A stretch of 64,000 nt of DNA from Rhizobiaceae bacterium (GTDB taxonomy: Bacteria; Pseudomonadota; Alphaproteobacteria; Rhizobiales; Rhizobiaceae): the NCBI GenBank assembly GCA_029212415.1, contig JARGOF010000007.1, positions 62,001 through 126,000 of the forward strand, given 5' to 3'. Shown here piece after piece: positions 54,739 to 63,260 of the stretch; within the stretch, counting starts at the first letter, position 1, and the number at the start of each line of letters is the position of its first letter. Made by a program: the position numbers and the translations under genes. The notes beneath the pieces were generated by a model that was not told where the DNA came from, ran no database searches, and worked only from the letters and a program-made list of their open reading frames with translations.

Positions 54739-55715
54739 TGCGGCAAACGCACCGCAAGGTCAGCGGGCCATTGCGCAGCCGCATCAACCAGCACGTAACC
54801 GACACCAGGAACGCCCGCCTTGGCGCGGTCCTGATACTCGTTGAGAAGTTCCGGCGCTATTGTCAGCTTGACGCGGAACATCAGCTGATCCCGCTCCTGT
54901 TGGGTTTCCACGGATCGGGGGGTGAATTGCGCTGTGCTTGCCACAAAGGAGACCGTGGCGGGAATGACATAGTCGGGGATGGCGTCCAGAATGATCCGCG
55001 CTTCAGCCCCGATTGCCAGACGCCCGGCATCGCGTGAGGGCAGGAATATGGACATATACATATCGGACATATCGGTAAGCGACACGACCCGCCCCCCAGC
55101 CGCAATGACTTCACCGGGATGGGCGAGAACATATTGCACACGACCCGACATGGGCGCCGTCAGGTTGGCATCCGCGATCACGCTTTGCAGGCGCTCGACA
55201 GCTGCCTCTGCCGCCGCGATGGACGCCTGAGCCAGCGGGATGCCCGCTTCAGCCGCCGCAACGCCCGCCTTTGCGGTGTTCAGCACATTGCGCGCATTGT
55301 CCAAAGTGGCCTGAGCGGCGAACAAATCTTTGACCAGTTGCTCGACGCGTGCAAACTCTGTCTCCGCCAGAACCAGTTCGGACTGACGCTGGTTCAACAA
55401 TGCCTGGGCCTGGAGTTTTTGTTGTTGCGCCTGCAGAACGGTGGCCTGCGCCTGATGCAATTGGGCTTCGAGTTCGACCGTATCCATCCGGGCAAGGATT
55501 TGCCCGCTTTCGACCCAGTCTCCTTCCTCCACGCGAACTTCGGCGATTCGCCCCGCCAGCTTGGTCGCAATTTCGATCCGTTCGGCCTCAATGCGACCGT
55601 TGGAAAAGGCAATGCCTTCCGGCGCAGCAGTCCTCAGCGAATTTTGCCACCAAAGCCCTCCCGCGGCTGCAACAACCAGAAAGACGACAGCGATGGTTAA
55701 TAGTTTCTTGTTCAT
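54735..55715 (-). CDS. HlyD-family membrane fusion protein (YhiI-like)
   Basis: 326 aa. An N-terminal signal anchor (residues 4-24) is followed by the lipoyl half-motif GRIAEVRVEEGDWVESGQ, an alpha-helical hairpin of about 100 residues rich in A/Q/L, the second lipoyl half (LTAPMSGRVQYVLAHPGEV) and a beta barrel. It links the inner-membrane exporter to an outer-membrane channel that is not encoded here. Divergent from phaC across a spacer with an FNR-type box. Confidence 0.93.
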   Translation of the reverse strand: MNKKLLTIAVVFLVVAAAGGLWWQNSLRTAAPEGIAFSNGRIEAERIEIATKLAGRIAEVRVEEGDWVESGQILARMDTVELEAQLHQAQATVLQAQQQKLQAQALLNQRQSELVLAETEFARVEQLVKDLFAAQATLDNARNVLNTAKAGVAAAEAGIPLAQASIAAAEAAVERLQSVIADANLTAPMSGRVQYVLAHPGEVIAAGGRVVSLTDMSDMYMSIFLPSRDAGRLAIGAEARIILDAIPDYVIPATVSFVASTAQFTPRSVETQQERDQLMFRVKLTIAPELLNEYQDRAKAGVPGVGYVLVDAAAQWPADLAVRLPQ

Positions 55716-55814
55716 AATCTACAATCCATAAAGATAGCGCGCGCGGCACGAGATTGAACGATTTGCCTCTGATCGCTCACCGCGTCCATTTGCCATTCCC
55801 GAAGGTTTTGGGGC

Positions 55815-55828
55815 TTGACCCAGATCAA
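55815..55828. promoter_or_regulatory. FNR/FixK-type box upstream of phaC
   Basis: TTGAC-CCAG-ATCAA matches the FNR/Anr/FixK consensus TTGAY-N4-ATCAA at all ten specified positions. GATAAT at 55849-55854 is a likely -10; with a start of transcription near 55861-55863 the box is centred about 40-41 bp upstream, the place for class II activation by FNR-family proteins. It also lies 100 bp upstream of the divergent HlyD gene, where it could act or be neutral. CACACGTGTG at 55831-55840 is a separate perfect palindrome. Confidence 0.7.
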
Positions 55829-55848
55829 TTCACACGTGTGCCGATGAG

Positions 55849-55854
55849 GATAAT
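55849..55854 (+). promoter_or_regulatory. Inferred -10 element of the phaC operon promoter
   Basis: GATAAT, one mismatch from TATAAT, without a matching -35 sequence, as is usual for an activator-dependent class II promoter. It predicts a leader of about 32 bases before the phaC ATG at 55894. Confidence 0.45.
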
Positions 55855-55893
55855 CCAATCTCAAATGCAATCAGCTTGAGAAAGGTGCCCGAA

Positions 55894-57738
55894 ATGGCGC
55901 ACATCACACCTCTTCGCGACGGGAAGTCGCAAAAAAATGCGGATATGATGTTGGTACACAATCGGCCCGAAACGACCATTGCCAACGAAGATACAAATGG
56001 TCCGTCACATGCACACACAAGTATGGAACAGACACTGGACAAGAGCCTGAAAGCTTCCCTGGCGAAGTTGACGGCGGGTCTTTCACCGATTGCCCTGAGC
56101 GCAGCCTATGCAGACTGGGCTCTGCATCTGGCCTCCTCGCCTGGCAAACAGTTGGAGTTGGTGGAAAAAGCCGGAAAGAAAGCCATGCGACTGTCAAAAT
56201 ATGCAGCGCTTTGCTCAACCCGGCCCGACGCCTCGGAGCCCTGCATCATGCCACTGCCTCAGGACCGACGATTCCAGAAGGAAGAATGGCAGAAATGGCC
56301 CTACAACATCATGTATCAGTCGTTCCTGCTTAACCAGCAATGGTGGCACAATGCCACCACAGACGTCGAAGGCGTCACTCAGCAGCATGAAAACGTTGTT
56401 GAATTTGCCGCGCGCCAGATTCTGGATGTATTTTCCCCTTCAAATTATGCAATGACAAATCCGGAGGTCATGGCGCAGACTGTTCGCCAGGGCGGCATGA
56501 ATTTTATCCGCGGCTGGCAGAATTTCACCGAAGACGTCGCGCGCGCCAGCACCGGGAAAAAACCGGCTGGAACTGAAGCCTTCGAAGTCGGTCGCAACAT
56601 GGCAACCACACCGGGCAAAGTCGTTTATCGCAACAGGCTGATCGAATTGATCCAGTATGCGCCGTCGACGGATGAGGTCCATCCTGAACCTATCCTGATC
56701 GTGCCAGCCTGGATCATGAAATACTACATCCTTGATCTGGGAGACGACAACTCACTGGTGCGGTATCTGACAGCACAGGGATTCACGGTCTTCATGATCT
56801 CATGGAGAAACCCGAGCGCCGAGGATCGCAATCTGGGCATGGACGATTACCTGTCCCTGGGCGTCATGGACGCGATTGATGCGGTTGATACAATTGCGGG
56901 CGGGCAGAAGATCCATGCCGTGGGCTATTGTCTGGGTGGTACTTTGCTGTCAATCGCCGCAGCTGCAATGGCCCGTGACAAGGACGATCGCCTGAAAAGC
57001 CTGACACTTCTGGCAACCCAGACCGACTTCACAGAAGCCGGCGAATTGATGCTGTTCATCAATGACAGCCAGCTCTCATTCCTTGAAGACCTGATGTGGG
57101 ATCAGGGATATCTGGACACCAAGCAGATGGCGGGCGCCTTTCAGCTTCTGCGGTCAAACGACCTGATCTGGTCACGGATCGTGCATGATTACCTGATGGG
57201 TGAACGCACACCGATGATTGATCTGATGGCATGGAATGCAGACGCCACGCGAATGCCCTACCGCATGCATTCAGAGTACCTGAGGCATCTGTTCCTGAAG
57301 AATGATCTGGCTGAGGGCCGCTATCGGGTGAACAACCGTCCGATCGCAATCTCCGATATCCGGGTGCCGGTGTTTTTGGTGGGCACCGAAAGGGATCACG
57401 TGGCGCCATGGCATTCGGTCTACAAGTTCAACCTGCTCAGTGACACGGATGTGACATTCGTTCTGACCAGCGGCGGACATAACGCCGGCATCGTGTCCGA
57501 GCCAGGCCACCCCAGGCGTCACTATCGGGTTCGCGAAACCTCCAAGGATGACGCCTACACGGATCCCGATCGCTGGATGGGCGAGACGCCGCCTGTCACG
57601 GGATCGTGGTGGCCAGCCCTGTCGAACTGGCTGGCTGAAAAATCAGGCAAAAAGACCAAACCACCCCGTATGGGCGCCGAAGGCGAGGGATATGCACCGC
57701 TCTGCGACGCCCCCGGCACCTACGTGCTTCAGGAGTAG
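55894..57738 (+). CDS. phaC: Poly(3-hydroxyalkanoate) synthase (class I type)
   Basis: 614 aa from the ATG at 55894, which has AAAGG eight bases ahead; a TTG at 55876 would add six residues. The product polymerises hydroxyacyl-CoA. The active-site cysteine is C346 in GYCLGG, the lipase-box variant of PhaC; the catalytic aspartate lies in GTERDHVAPW and the histidine in SGGHNAG. The family's W residues (GSWWPAL) are present at the end. The N-terminal 50 residues are low-complexity. First gene of a six-gene operon; five downstream genes follow within short gaps. Confidence 0.95.
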   Translation: MAHITPLRDGKSQKNADMMLVHNRPETTIANEDTNGPSHAHTSMEQTLDKSLKASLAKLTAGLSPIALSAAYADWALHLASSPGKQLELVEKAGKKAMRLSKYAALCSTRPDASEPCIMPLPQDRRFQKEEWQKWPYNIMYQSFLLNQQWWHNATTDVEGVTQQHENVVEFAARQILDVFSPSNYAMTNPEVMAQTVRQGGMNFIRGWQNFTEDVARASTGKKPAGTEAFEVGRNMATTPGKVVYRNRLIELIQYAPSTDEVHPEPILIVPAWIMKYYILDLGDDNSLVRYLTAQGFTVFMISWRNPSAEDRNLGMDDYLSLGVMDAIDAVDTIAGGQKIHAVGYCLGGTLLSIAAAAMARDKDDRLKSLTLLATQTDFTEAGELMLFINDSQLSFLEDLMWDQGYLDTKQMAGAFQLLRSNDLIWSRIVHDYLMGERTPMIDLMAWNADATRMPYRMHSEYLRHLFLKNDLAEGRYRVNNRPIAISDIRVPVFLVGTERDHVAPWHSVYKFNLLSDTDVTFVLTSGGHNAGIVSEPGHPRRHYRVRETSKDDAYTDPDRWMGETPPVTGSWWPALSNWLAEKSGKKTKPPRMGAEGEGYAPLCDAPGTYVLQE

Positions 57739-57743
57739 CAAAC

Positions 57744-58514
57744 ATGTTGGAAAATCTTCTGAAAGGCAAACGCGGGCTTGTTGTCGGCATTGCAAACGAG
57801 CATTCCATTGCTGCAGGATGCGCCGCCGCCTTCCGGGCTGCAGGTGCGCAATTGGCGGTCACCTATGGTCATGAGAAGTCCAAACCCTTTATCGCGCCTG
57901 TTGTGGCAAAACTGGAGGCTCCGATCTTCATGCCTCTGGACGTCCAGACCGACGGACAAATGGAGGCTGTTTTCGAGATGATCGATCGGCAATGGGGACG
58001 GCTCGACTTTTTGCTGCATTCGATTGCCTATTGCCCGAAAAATGACCTGCATGGTCCAGTCAGCGCCTGTTCAAAGGAAGGTTTTGCGCAGGCCATGGAT
58101 ATCTCGGTGCACTCCTTGATACGGATGACACGGCTGGCGGTTCCCTTGATGACGAACGGCGGCAGCATCGTGACAATGAGCTACTACGGCGCGGAAAAGG
58201 TCGTGGATCATTACAACATCATGGGGCCGGTCAAATCCGCACTGGAGGGCACGGTGCGCTATCTGGCCGCCGAGCTTGGCCCAAAAAAGATTCGTGTCAA
58301 CGCCATCTCTCCCGGCCCTTTGCAAACACGCGCAGGCTCCGGCATCGATCACTTCGATGAGTTGATCGATGCCGCGCGGAAGCGTGCACCTGAACAGAGC
58401 CTCATCAGCATCGATGATGTCGGTCAAATGGCCGTAGGGCTGGTCAGCGACCTGTCACACCAGGTAACCGGCAACATCGCCTTCGTCGATGGCGGCTATC
58501 ATGTGCTCGGATAG
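57744..58514 (+). CDS. Enoyl-ACP reductase (FabI-like)
   Basis: 256 aa, six bases after phaC. FabI-type SDR: GIANEHSIAAG replaces the usual glycine loop, and the active site is the FabI form Y-N-I-M-G-P-V-K. Conserved HSIAY and NAISPGP-LQTRAGSGI elements are present. Normally it reduces enoyl-ACP in fatty-acid synthesis. Placed in a PHA operon it may instead act on an enoyl-CoA or draw off reducing power; a copy separate from housekeeping fabI is likely. Confidence 0.9.
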   Translation: MLENLLKGKRGLVVGIANEHSIAAGCAAAFRAAGAQLAVTYGHEKSKPFIAPVVAKLEAPIFMPLDVQTDGQMEAVFEMIDRQWGRLDFLLHSIAYCPKNDLHGPVSACSKEGFAQAMDISVHSLIRMTRLAVPLMTNGGSIVTMSYYGAEKVVDHYNIMGPVKSALEGTVRYLAAELGPKKIRVNAISPGPLQTRAGSGIDHFDELIDAARKRAPEQSLISIDDVGQMAVGLVSDLSHQVTGNIAFVDGGYHVLG

Positions 58515-58544
58515 ATACCACTTTGATTTTCAAGGAGAAACAAC

Positions 58545-59267
58545 ATGTCACGAATAGCAGTCGTTACCGGCGGAACACGCGGCCTGGGGCACGCAACAGC
58601 ATTGGCGCTGAAAGACGCAGGATGTGTGGTTGCTGCGACCTATCATGGCAATGATGCGGCAGCGCAGGCCTTCAAAGAGGAAACCGGTATTGCCGTCTAC
58701 AAGTGGGACGTTGCGGATTTCGCGGCCTGCAAGGCTGGTCTGCAGAAGGTCGAGGACGACCTGGGGCCAGTGGACATTCTGGTCAACAACGCCGGCATCA
58801 CGCGAGACGCAACCCTTCATCATATGCCGCCGGAAGACTGGATGGCCGTCATCAACACAAACCTCGGCTCGGTTTTCAACATGTGTCGCAACGCAGTCCC
58901 CGGCATGCGTCAGCGCGGCTTTGGCCGGATCATCAATGTATCCTCGATCAATGGCCAGAAGGGGCAGTTTGGACAGACCAACTACTCTGCAGCCAAGGCC
59001 GGCATCATCGGATTCACCAAAGCCCTGGCTCTGGAAAATGCGGCGAAGGGCATTACCGTCAATGCTGTGGCGCCTGGATATTGTGACACCGACATGGTGG
59101 CTGCCGTATCGGACAACATCATACAACAGATCGTTGCGGCAACGCCGGTCGGGCGCTTGGGGCAACCCGCAGACATTGCCCGCGCAATCGCATTTCTCGC
59201 AGCCGATCACGCAGATTTCATTACCGGCTCGACGCTCAGCGTGAATGGCGGCGAATACATGGCTTGA
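58545..59267 (+). CDS. phaB: Acetoacetyl-CoA reductase
   Basis: 240 aa with the PhaB length. Cofactor loop TGGTRGLGH, LVNNAGITRDATLH (diagnostic for PhaB), NVSSINGQKGQFGQTNY and the catalytic Y-S-A-A-K. It reduces acetoacetyl-CoA to (R)-3-hydroxybutyryl-CoA with NADPH, the monomer for PhaC. A GGAG site (AAGGAG) precedes the start by eight bases. No beta-ketothiolase (phaA) is encoded here. Confidence 0.94.
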   Translation: MSRIAVVTGGTRGLGHATALALKDAGCVVAATYHGNDAAAQAFKEETGIAVYKWDVADFAACKAGLQKVEDDLGPVDILVNNAGITRDATLHHMPPEDWMAVINTNLGSVFNMCRNAVPGMRQRGFGRIINVSSINGQKGQFGQTNYSAAKAGIIGFTKALALENAAKGITVNAVAPGYCDTDMVAAVSDNIIQQIVAATPVGRLGQPADIARAIAFLAADHADFITGSTLSVNGGEYMA

Positions 59268-59300
59268 CCTGCCCGCGAAACCCGAACATCAAGGATATCC

Positions 59301-59546
59301 ATGACCAAGACACCACTTCATTGGAAACCTGACCTCAGGTATCCCACTGGCAAAGGGGCAACTGAACAGCATTTCACCGCATCAGCCAATGGCGATGATC
59401 TGGAGATCGACACGCATCCCTGGGGTGACGCCGATTTGAAGATCAACGGCAAAATGGCCGCTCATGTCGAGGGCAAACCTTCAGGCAGTGACGCGTTTCG
59501 CGAGATCGAAGCAGTTGCCGAACAGATCGAAGACCAGAAGACATGA
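59301..59546 (+). CDS. 81-aa protein of unknown function in the pha operon
   Basis: Start ATG at 59301, after AAGGATATCC. Small acidic soluble protein rich in D, E and G, with no signal or membrane segment. It lies between phaB and the MaoC/phosphotransacylase fusion with gaps of 33 and 54 bases, so it is part of the operon. Could be a phasin-like or regulatory factor, but it lacks the phasin helical pattern; no family recognised. Confidence 0.7.
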   Translation: MTKTPLHWKPDLRYPTGKGATEQHFTASANGDDLEIDTHPWGDADLKINGKMAAHVEGKPSGSDAFREIEAVAEQIEDQKT

Positions 59547-59600
59547 TACGACAAGACAACAGGCACAGCCTGAGTCGAGACCGGGACAAGGCAGATATTC

Positions 59601-60998
59601 ATGCACTATATCGAAAATAAGACGTTTGACGAAATCAAGGTCGGTGACAGCGCGGAATTGACGCGCACATTGAAACCGGAAGACATTGAATTATTTGCCG
59701 TCATGTCCGGGGACGTAAACCCTGCCCATGTAGACAGTGATTTTGCTAACTCCGACATATTCCACAAGGTCATCGCGCATGGCATGTGGGGTGGTGCGCT
59801 CATTTCCGCATTGCTTGGCACAGAATTGCCCGGCCCCGGAACAATCTATCTCAATCAAAACCTCAGTTTCCGAAAGGCCGTCGGGTTGGGCGACACGGTC
59901 ACGGTACGCGTGACCGTTGCGCAGAAAAGCGCCGAACATCACCATGTGACCCTTGATTGCCTGTGCACAAACCAAAGCGGCGAAACCGTCATCGAAGGGC
60001 AGGCGCTGGTCATCGCGCCAAGCGAAAAGGTCCGGCGCCCGCGTGTCATGCTGCCCGAAGTGCATCTGCACGAGCGCGGCGCCCGGTTTGCGGCCTTGAT
60101 GAAAGCCACCGCCTCCCATGACCCCGTCCGCACGGCCGTCGTTCACCCCTGTGACCGGCTTTCAATCGATGGAGCCCTGGAGGCTGGCGCGAGGGGCATG
60201 ATCATTCCGGTTCTCATTGGCCCCAAGGCAAAGATCGAGGCCGCCGCTGCTGAAGCAGAAAGAGATCTGCACGGAATCGAGATCATCGATGTTCCCCATA
60301 GTCACGCCGCCGCCGAGCAGGCTGTGGTGCTGGCGCGGGCAGGCAAGGTCGACATGTTGATGAAAGGCAAGATCCACACGGATGAATTGCTCGAACCCGT
60401 GATGAACAGTCAAACCGGTTTGCGGACCGAACGGCGCATGAGCCATGTCTTTGCGCTGGACGTTCCGAACTACCCCAAGCCGCTGCTGATCAGCGATGCC
60501 GCCATCAACATCTTTCCCGACCTGCAGAGCAAACGCGATATCGTGCAGAATGCGATCGATCTGGCCCATGCTCTGGGGATTGCCCTGCCGAAGCTGGCAT
60601 TGCTGTCGGCGGTTGAAACCATAACGCCCAAAATCCCATCAACGGTGGATGCGGCCGCCCTGTGCAAGATGGCGCAGCGCGGACAGATCGTCGGTGGCGT
60701 GCTCGACGGTCCGCTGGCCTTCGACAACGCCATATCCAGGGCGGCAGCCGAAGCAAAGGACATCCATTCTGAAGTGGCCGGTGATGCCGATATCCTGATC
60801 GTTCCCGATCTGGAGGCCGGCAACATGATCGCCAAACAACTGATCTATCTGGCCGGGGCCGATGCAGCTGGTATCGTCATGGGCGCCCGTATACCGATCG
60901 TGCTGACCAGCCGCGCAGACGGTCTGTTGTCGCGGCTGGCCTCCACCGCGATTGCGCAACTGGTTGTTCACGCCCGCACCAGAGATCTCAAGGTATGA
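59601..60998 (+). CDS. Bifunctional MaoC-type enoyl-CoA hydratase / phosphate acyltransferase
   Basis: 465 aa. Residues 1-150 are a MaoC hotdog domain with the hydratase pattern GDVNPAHVDSDFA and H-G-M (D and H of the active site). Residues about 160-465 are a phosphotransacetylase/phosphotransbutyrylase (LMKGKIHTDELL, SDAAINIFPDL, GPLAFDNAIS). The fusion is known from other proteobacteria. It would turn crotonyl- or acyl-CoA into acyl-phosphate that the kinase downstream uses to make ATP. Confidence 0.93.
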   Translation: MHYIENKTFDEIKVGDSAELTRTLKPEDIELFAVMSGDVNPAHVDSDFANSDIFHKVIAHGMWGGALISALLGTELPGPGTIYLNQNLSFRKAVGLGDTVTVRVTVAQKSAEHHHVTLDCLCTNQSGETVIEGQALVIAPSEKVRRPRVMLPEVHLHERGARFAALMKATASHDPVRTAVVHPCDRLSIDGALEAGARGMIIPVLIGPKAKIEAAAAEAERDLHGIEIIDVPHSHAAAEQAVVLARAGKVDMLMKGKIHTDELLEPVMNSQTGLRTERRMSHVFALDVPNYPKPLLISDAAINIFPDLQSKRDIVQNAIDLAHALGIALPKLALLSAVETITPKIPSTVDAAALCKMAQRGQIVGGVLDGPLAFDNAISRAAAEAKDIHSEVAGDADILIVPDLEAGNMIAKQLIYLAGADAAGIVMGARIPIVLTSRADGLLSRLASTAIAQLVVHARTRDLKV

Positions 60999-62176
60999 AT
61001 GAGATTCTCCTGACGCTGAATGCCGGATCATCCAGTTTGAAGTTTGCAATGTTTGACGCTGATGCAGCGTCAAACAGGGCCAGGATGAGCGGTGAAGTGG
61101 CAAATATCGGCCGTGCTCCCGTCTTCTCGGCAAAAGACGCAAACGGCAAGGTGCTCGACAAGGGGGCAATGGAAAAACTGGATGCTGCATCCAACCACGA
61201 TCTTTTGATTGCAAAGCTGCTGCAGTGGATCGCCGAGCGCCATGGCGATCAAAAGCTTGTGGCCGTCGGCCACCGGGTCGTTCACGGAGGCAGGCAATTT
61301 TCAAAACCAACCCGCGTGACCGATGCTGTGCTGCAGGAGCTGGAAACGCTTGTGCCGCTGGCGCCTTTGCATCAGCCGCATAATCTGGCGGCCATTCGAG
61401 CCGTTGCCAAGTGGCAGCCCGACCTGCCACAGATTGCCTGTTTTGACACCGGTTTTCATCACAGCCAGTCGCGGTTGGCGCAATTGTTCGCCCTGCCGCG
61501 TGCCTTGAGCGATGAGGGGATTATCCGCTACGGGTTCCACGGATTGTCCTACGACTATATCGCCGGCGTCCTGCCCGAGTATCTTGGTGATCAGGCAGAG
61601 GGGCGCGTCATCGTTGCACATCTGGGCAACGGGGCCAGCATGTGCGCCATGAAGAACCGCCAAAGCGTGGCCACCAGCATGGGATTCACTGCGCTGGACG
61701 GCCTGATGATGGGCAGTCGGTGCGGAACGATTGACCCTGGGGTCTTGCTCTATCTGCTGCAGGCCAAGGGTATGGACGCCGGCACTATCGAGGATTTGCT
61801 TTACCGGCAATCAGGCCTTCTGGGTGTCTCGGGCATCAGCAATGACATGTCTGTGCTGGAGCAAAGCGACGCCCCCCAAGCCCGTGACGCCATTGATCTT
61901 TTCAACTATCGCGCCGCCAGTATATTGGCCGGTCTTGTGCCAGCCATCGGCGGGCTGGACGCCTTGGTCTTCACCGCAGGGATCGGAGAAAACTCTGCCC
62001 GGACGCGCCAGCTGATTTGCGATCAACTGGACTGGCTGGGCGTTGCGCTGGAACCGGCTGAAAATGATCGCAATGCAGCCCTGATCAGCGCGGCAAAATC
62101 ACGCGTGAAGGTTTTTGTCGTGCCAACCAACGAAGAGGCCATTGTTGCAAGGGATTGCCGTCGTTTTCTTTCCTGA
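60995..62176 (+). CDS. ackA: Acetate kinase
   Basis: 393 aa, overlapping the fusion gene by four bases (ATGA). ASKHA-fold carboxylate kinase with NAGSSSLKF at the start, GHRVVHGG, FDTGFHHS and the phosphate loop HLGNGASM, plus the C-terminal GIGENS. It transfers phosphate from acetyl phosphate to ADP, giving fermentative ATP when respiration is limited. A propionate or butyrate preference is possible. Last gene of the operon. Confidence 0.96.
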   Translation: MNEILLTLNAGSSSLKFAMFDADAASNRARMSGEVANIGRAPVFSAKDANGKVLDKGAMEKLDAASNHDLLIAKLLQWIAERHGDQKLVAVGHRVVHGGRQFSKPTRVTDAVLQELETLVPLAPLHQPHNLAAIRAVAKWQPDLPQIACFDTGFHHSQSRLAQLFALPRALSDEGIIRYGFHGLSYDYIAGVLPEYLGDQAEGRVIVAHLGNGASMCAMKNRQSVATSMGFTALDGLMMGSRCGTIDPGVLLYLLQAKGMDAGTIEDLLYRQSGLLGVSGISNDMSVLEQSDAPQARDAIDLFNYRAASILAGLVPAIGGLDALVFTAGIGENSARTRQLICDQLDWLGVALEPAENDRNAALISAAKSRVKVFVVPTNEEAIVARDCRRFLS

Positions 62177-62270
62177 AATACGCATGCAACCCTGTCCGCG
62201 TTGCAGTTACCGCGGATGCAGAACATTGAAAGAATGGTCCCACCATTGACCGGTGCACAGGCCTGTCGGC

Positions 62271-62735
62271 TCAACCGGGCAGCAGGCCGTCAAGCGCACC
62301 GACTGCGCTTCGAAACACCTGCGGAATGGGCGTTGGACGACCTGTCGACTGATCCACCAGCACCAGTTCGAAAGTCGCCGAAAACGCCCGGCCACCTTTC
62401 AGCCACAAGGAATGCTGCGTTGTGGTGCTGGTCCGACCGAGCCTTATCGTGCGGCAGGTCATGATGCCCTTTTCCTGATAAAGCATGGACGCCGAAAACG
62501 TGCCCGTTGCGGACAGAATCACGAAACAGGGGCGATCAGGCGCCGGCTCCTGCAGACCAGCCGCCATGACATATTGCACCCGGGCATCATCACACCATCG
62601 CCAATAGGCCGCATTGGTGACATGCCCCAATTTGTCGATATCATTCCATGCCGCCTGAACCGATATGCTGAACTGCGACCCGTCGTCCACTTCAACATCC
62701 GGCGTATCATCAAGGTTGCTATCCAGTGTCTTCAT
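62271..62735 (-). CDS. Acyl-CoA thioesterase, hotdog fold (YbgC/FcbC type)
   Basis: 154 aa from the ATG at 62735, one base after the cupin stop; the frame is open to 62927. The 4-hydroxybenzoyl-CoA thioesterase-type motif WNDIDKLGHVTNAAYWRWC-DDAR is present, with the aspartate used in catalysis. It hydrolyses acyl-CoA to free acid. Convergent with ackA, stop codons 95 bp apart; nothing else of note lies in that gap. Confidence 0.87.
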   Translation of the reverse strand: MKTLDSNLDDTPDVEVDDGSQFSISVQAAWNDIDKLGHVTNAAYWRWCDDARVQYVMAAGLQEPAPDRPCFVILSATGTFSASMLYQEKGIMTCRTIRLGRTSTTTQHSLWLKGGRAFSATFELVLVDQSTGRPTPIPQVFRSAVGALDGLLPG

Positions 62736-62736
62736 G

Positions 62737-63093
62737 TCAGGCCGGAAAATAGGTGACAAGCACAGTGGCGCCTGTCTTGCTGGATGCTGTGTGCAGGGCG
62801 CCTGCGGCGCGCACCACCAGATCGCCCTTCCTGTAATCGGCATCTTCATCACTGAAACTGCCTTCCAGGACAAAGATGTGCTCCACATCGTCATGGGCAT
62901 GCGGAGCACAATCGGCACCGGGTTCAATAGACATCAGATAGGTTCTGTAGCCGCCGCCATCAAAAAGCGGCTTGATGCGAAAGCCGGGCGTTGGTTCGGA
63001 CCAGACAAATGCGTCGGCATTGACGCTCTGGCTGCCATTGCCTGGAACCTGCAATGCGGCAGCGGCCATTGTCGGCTGAAACTGATCCTGCAT
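62737..63093 (-). CDS. Cupin-domain protein
   Basis: 118 aa from the ATG at 63093, preceded by AGGAGGG; the frame extends to 63153. Single cupin barrel resembling the ChrR/cupin_7 group: P-H-A-H-D-D-V-E-H motif with three histidines and a glutamate as metal ligands, then GDLVVRAAGALHTASS. Could be a dioxygenase, isomerase or ligand-binding regulator. Translationally coupled to the thioesterase. Confidence 0.87.
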   Translation of the reverse strand: MQDQFQPTMAAAALQVPGNGSQSVNADAFVWSEPTPGFRIKPLFDGGGYRTYLMSIEPGADCAPHAHDDVEHIFVLEGSFSDEDADYRKGDLVVRAAGALHTASSKTGATVLVTYFPA

Positions 63094-63260
63094 GGGCACC
63101 CTCCTGTGCGGTCGAGCATTGGCGAAAGGTGGTAAAAAAGCAATCCCTTTCACCCATCAGGCAACAAGCAGCCCTGACATTTCGTTGCATGATTCAAAGC
63201 AGGGCCCGCACATGATCGCGCGAACCCTGCCCAGCTGTCTTGGGAGTGACAATCTTCTGG

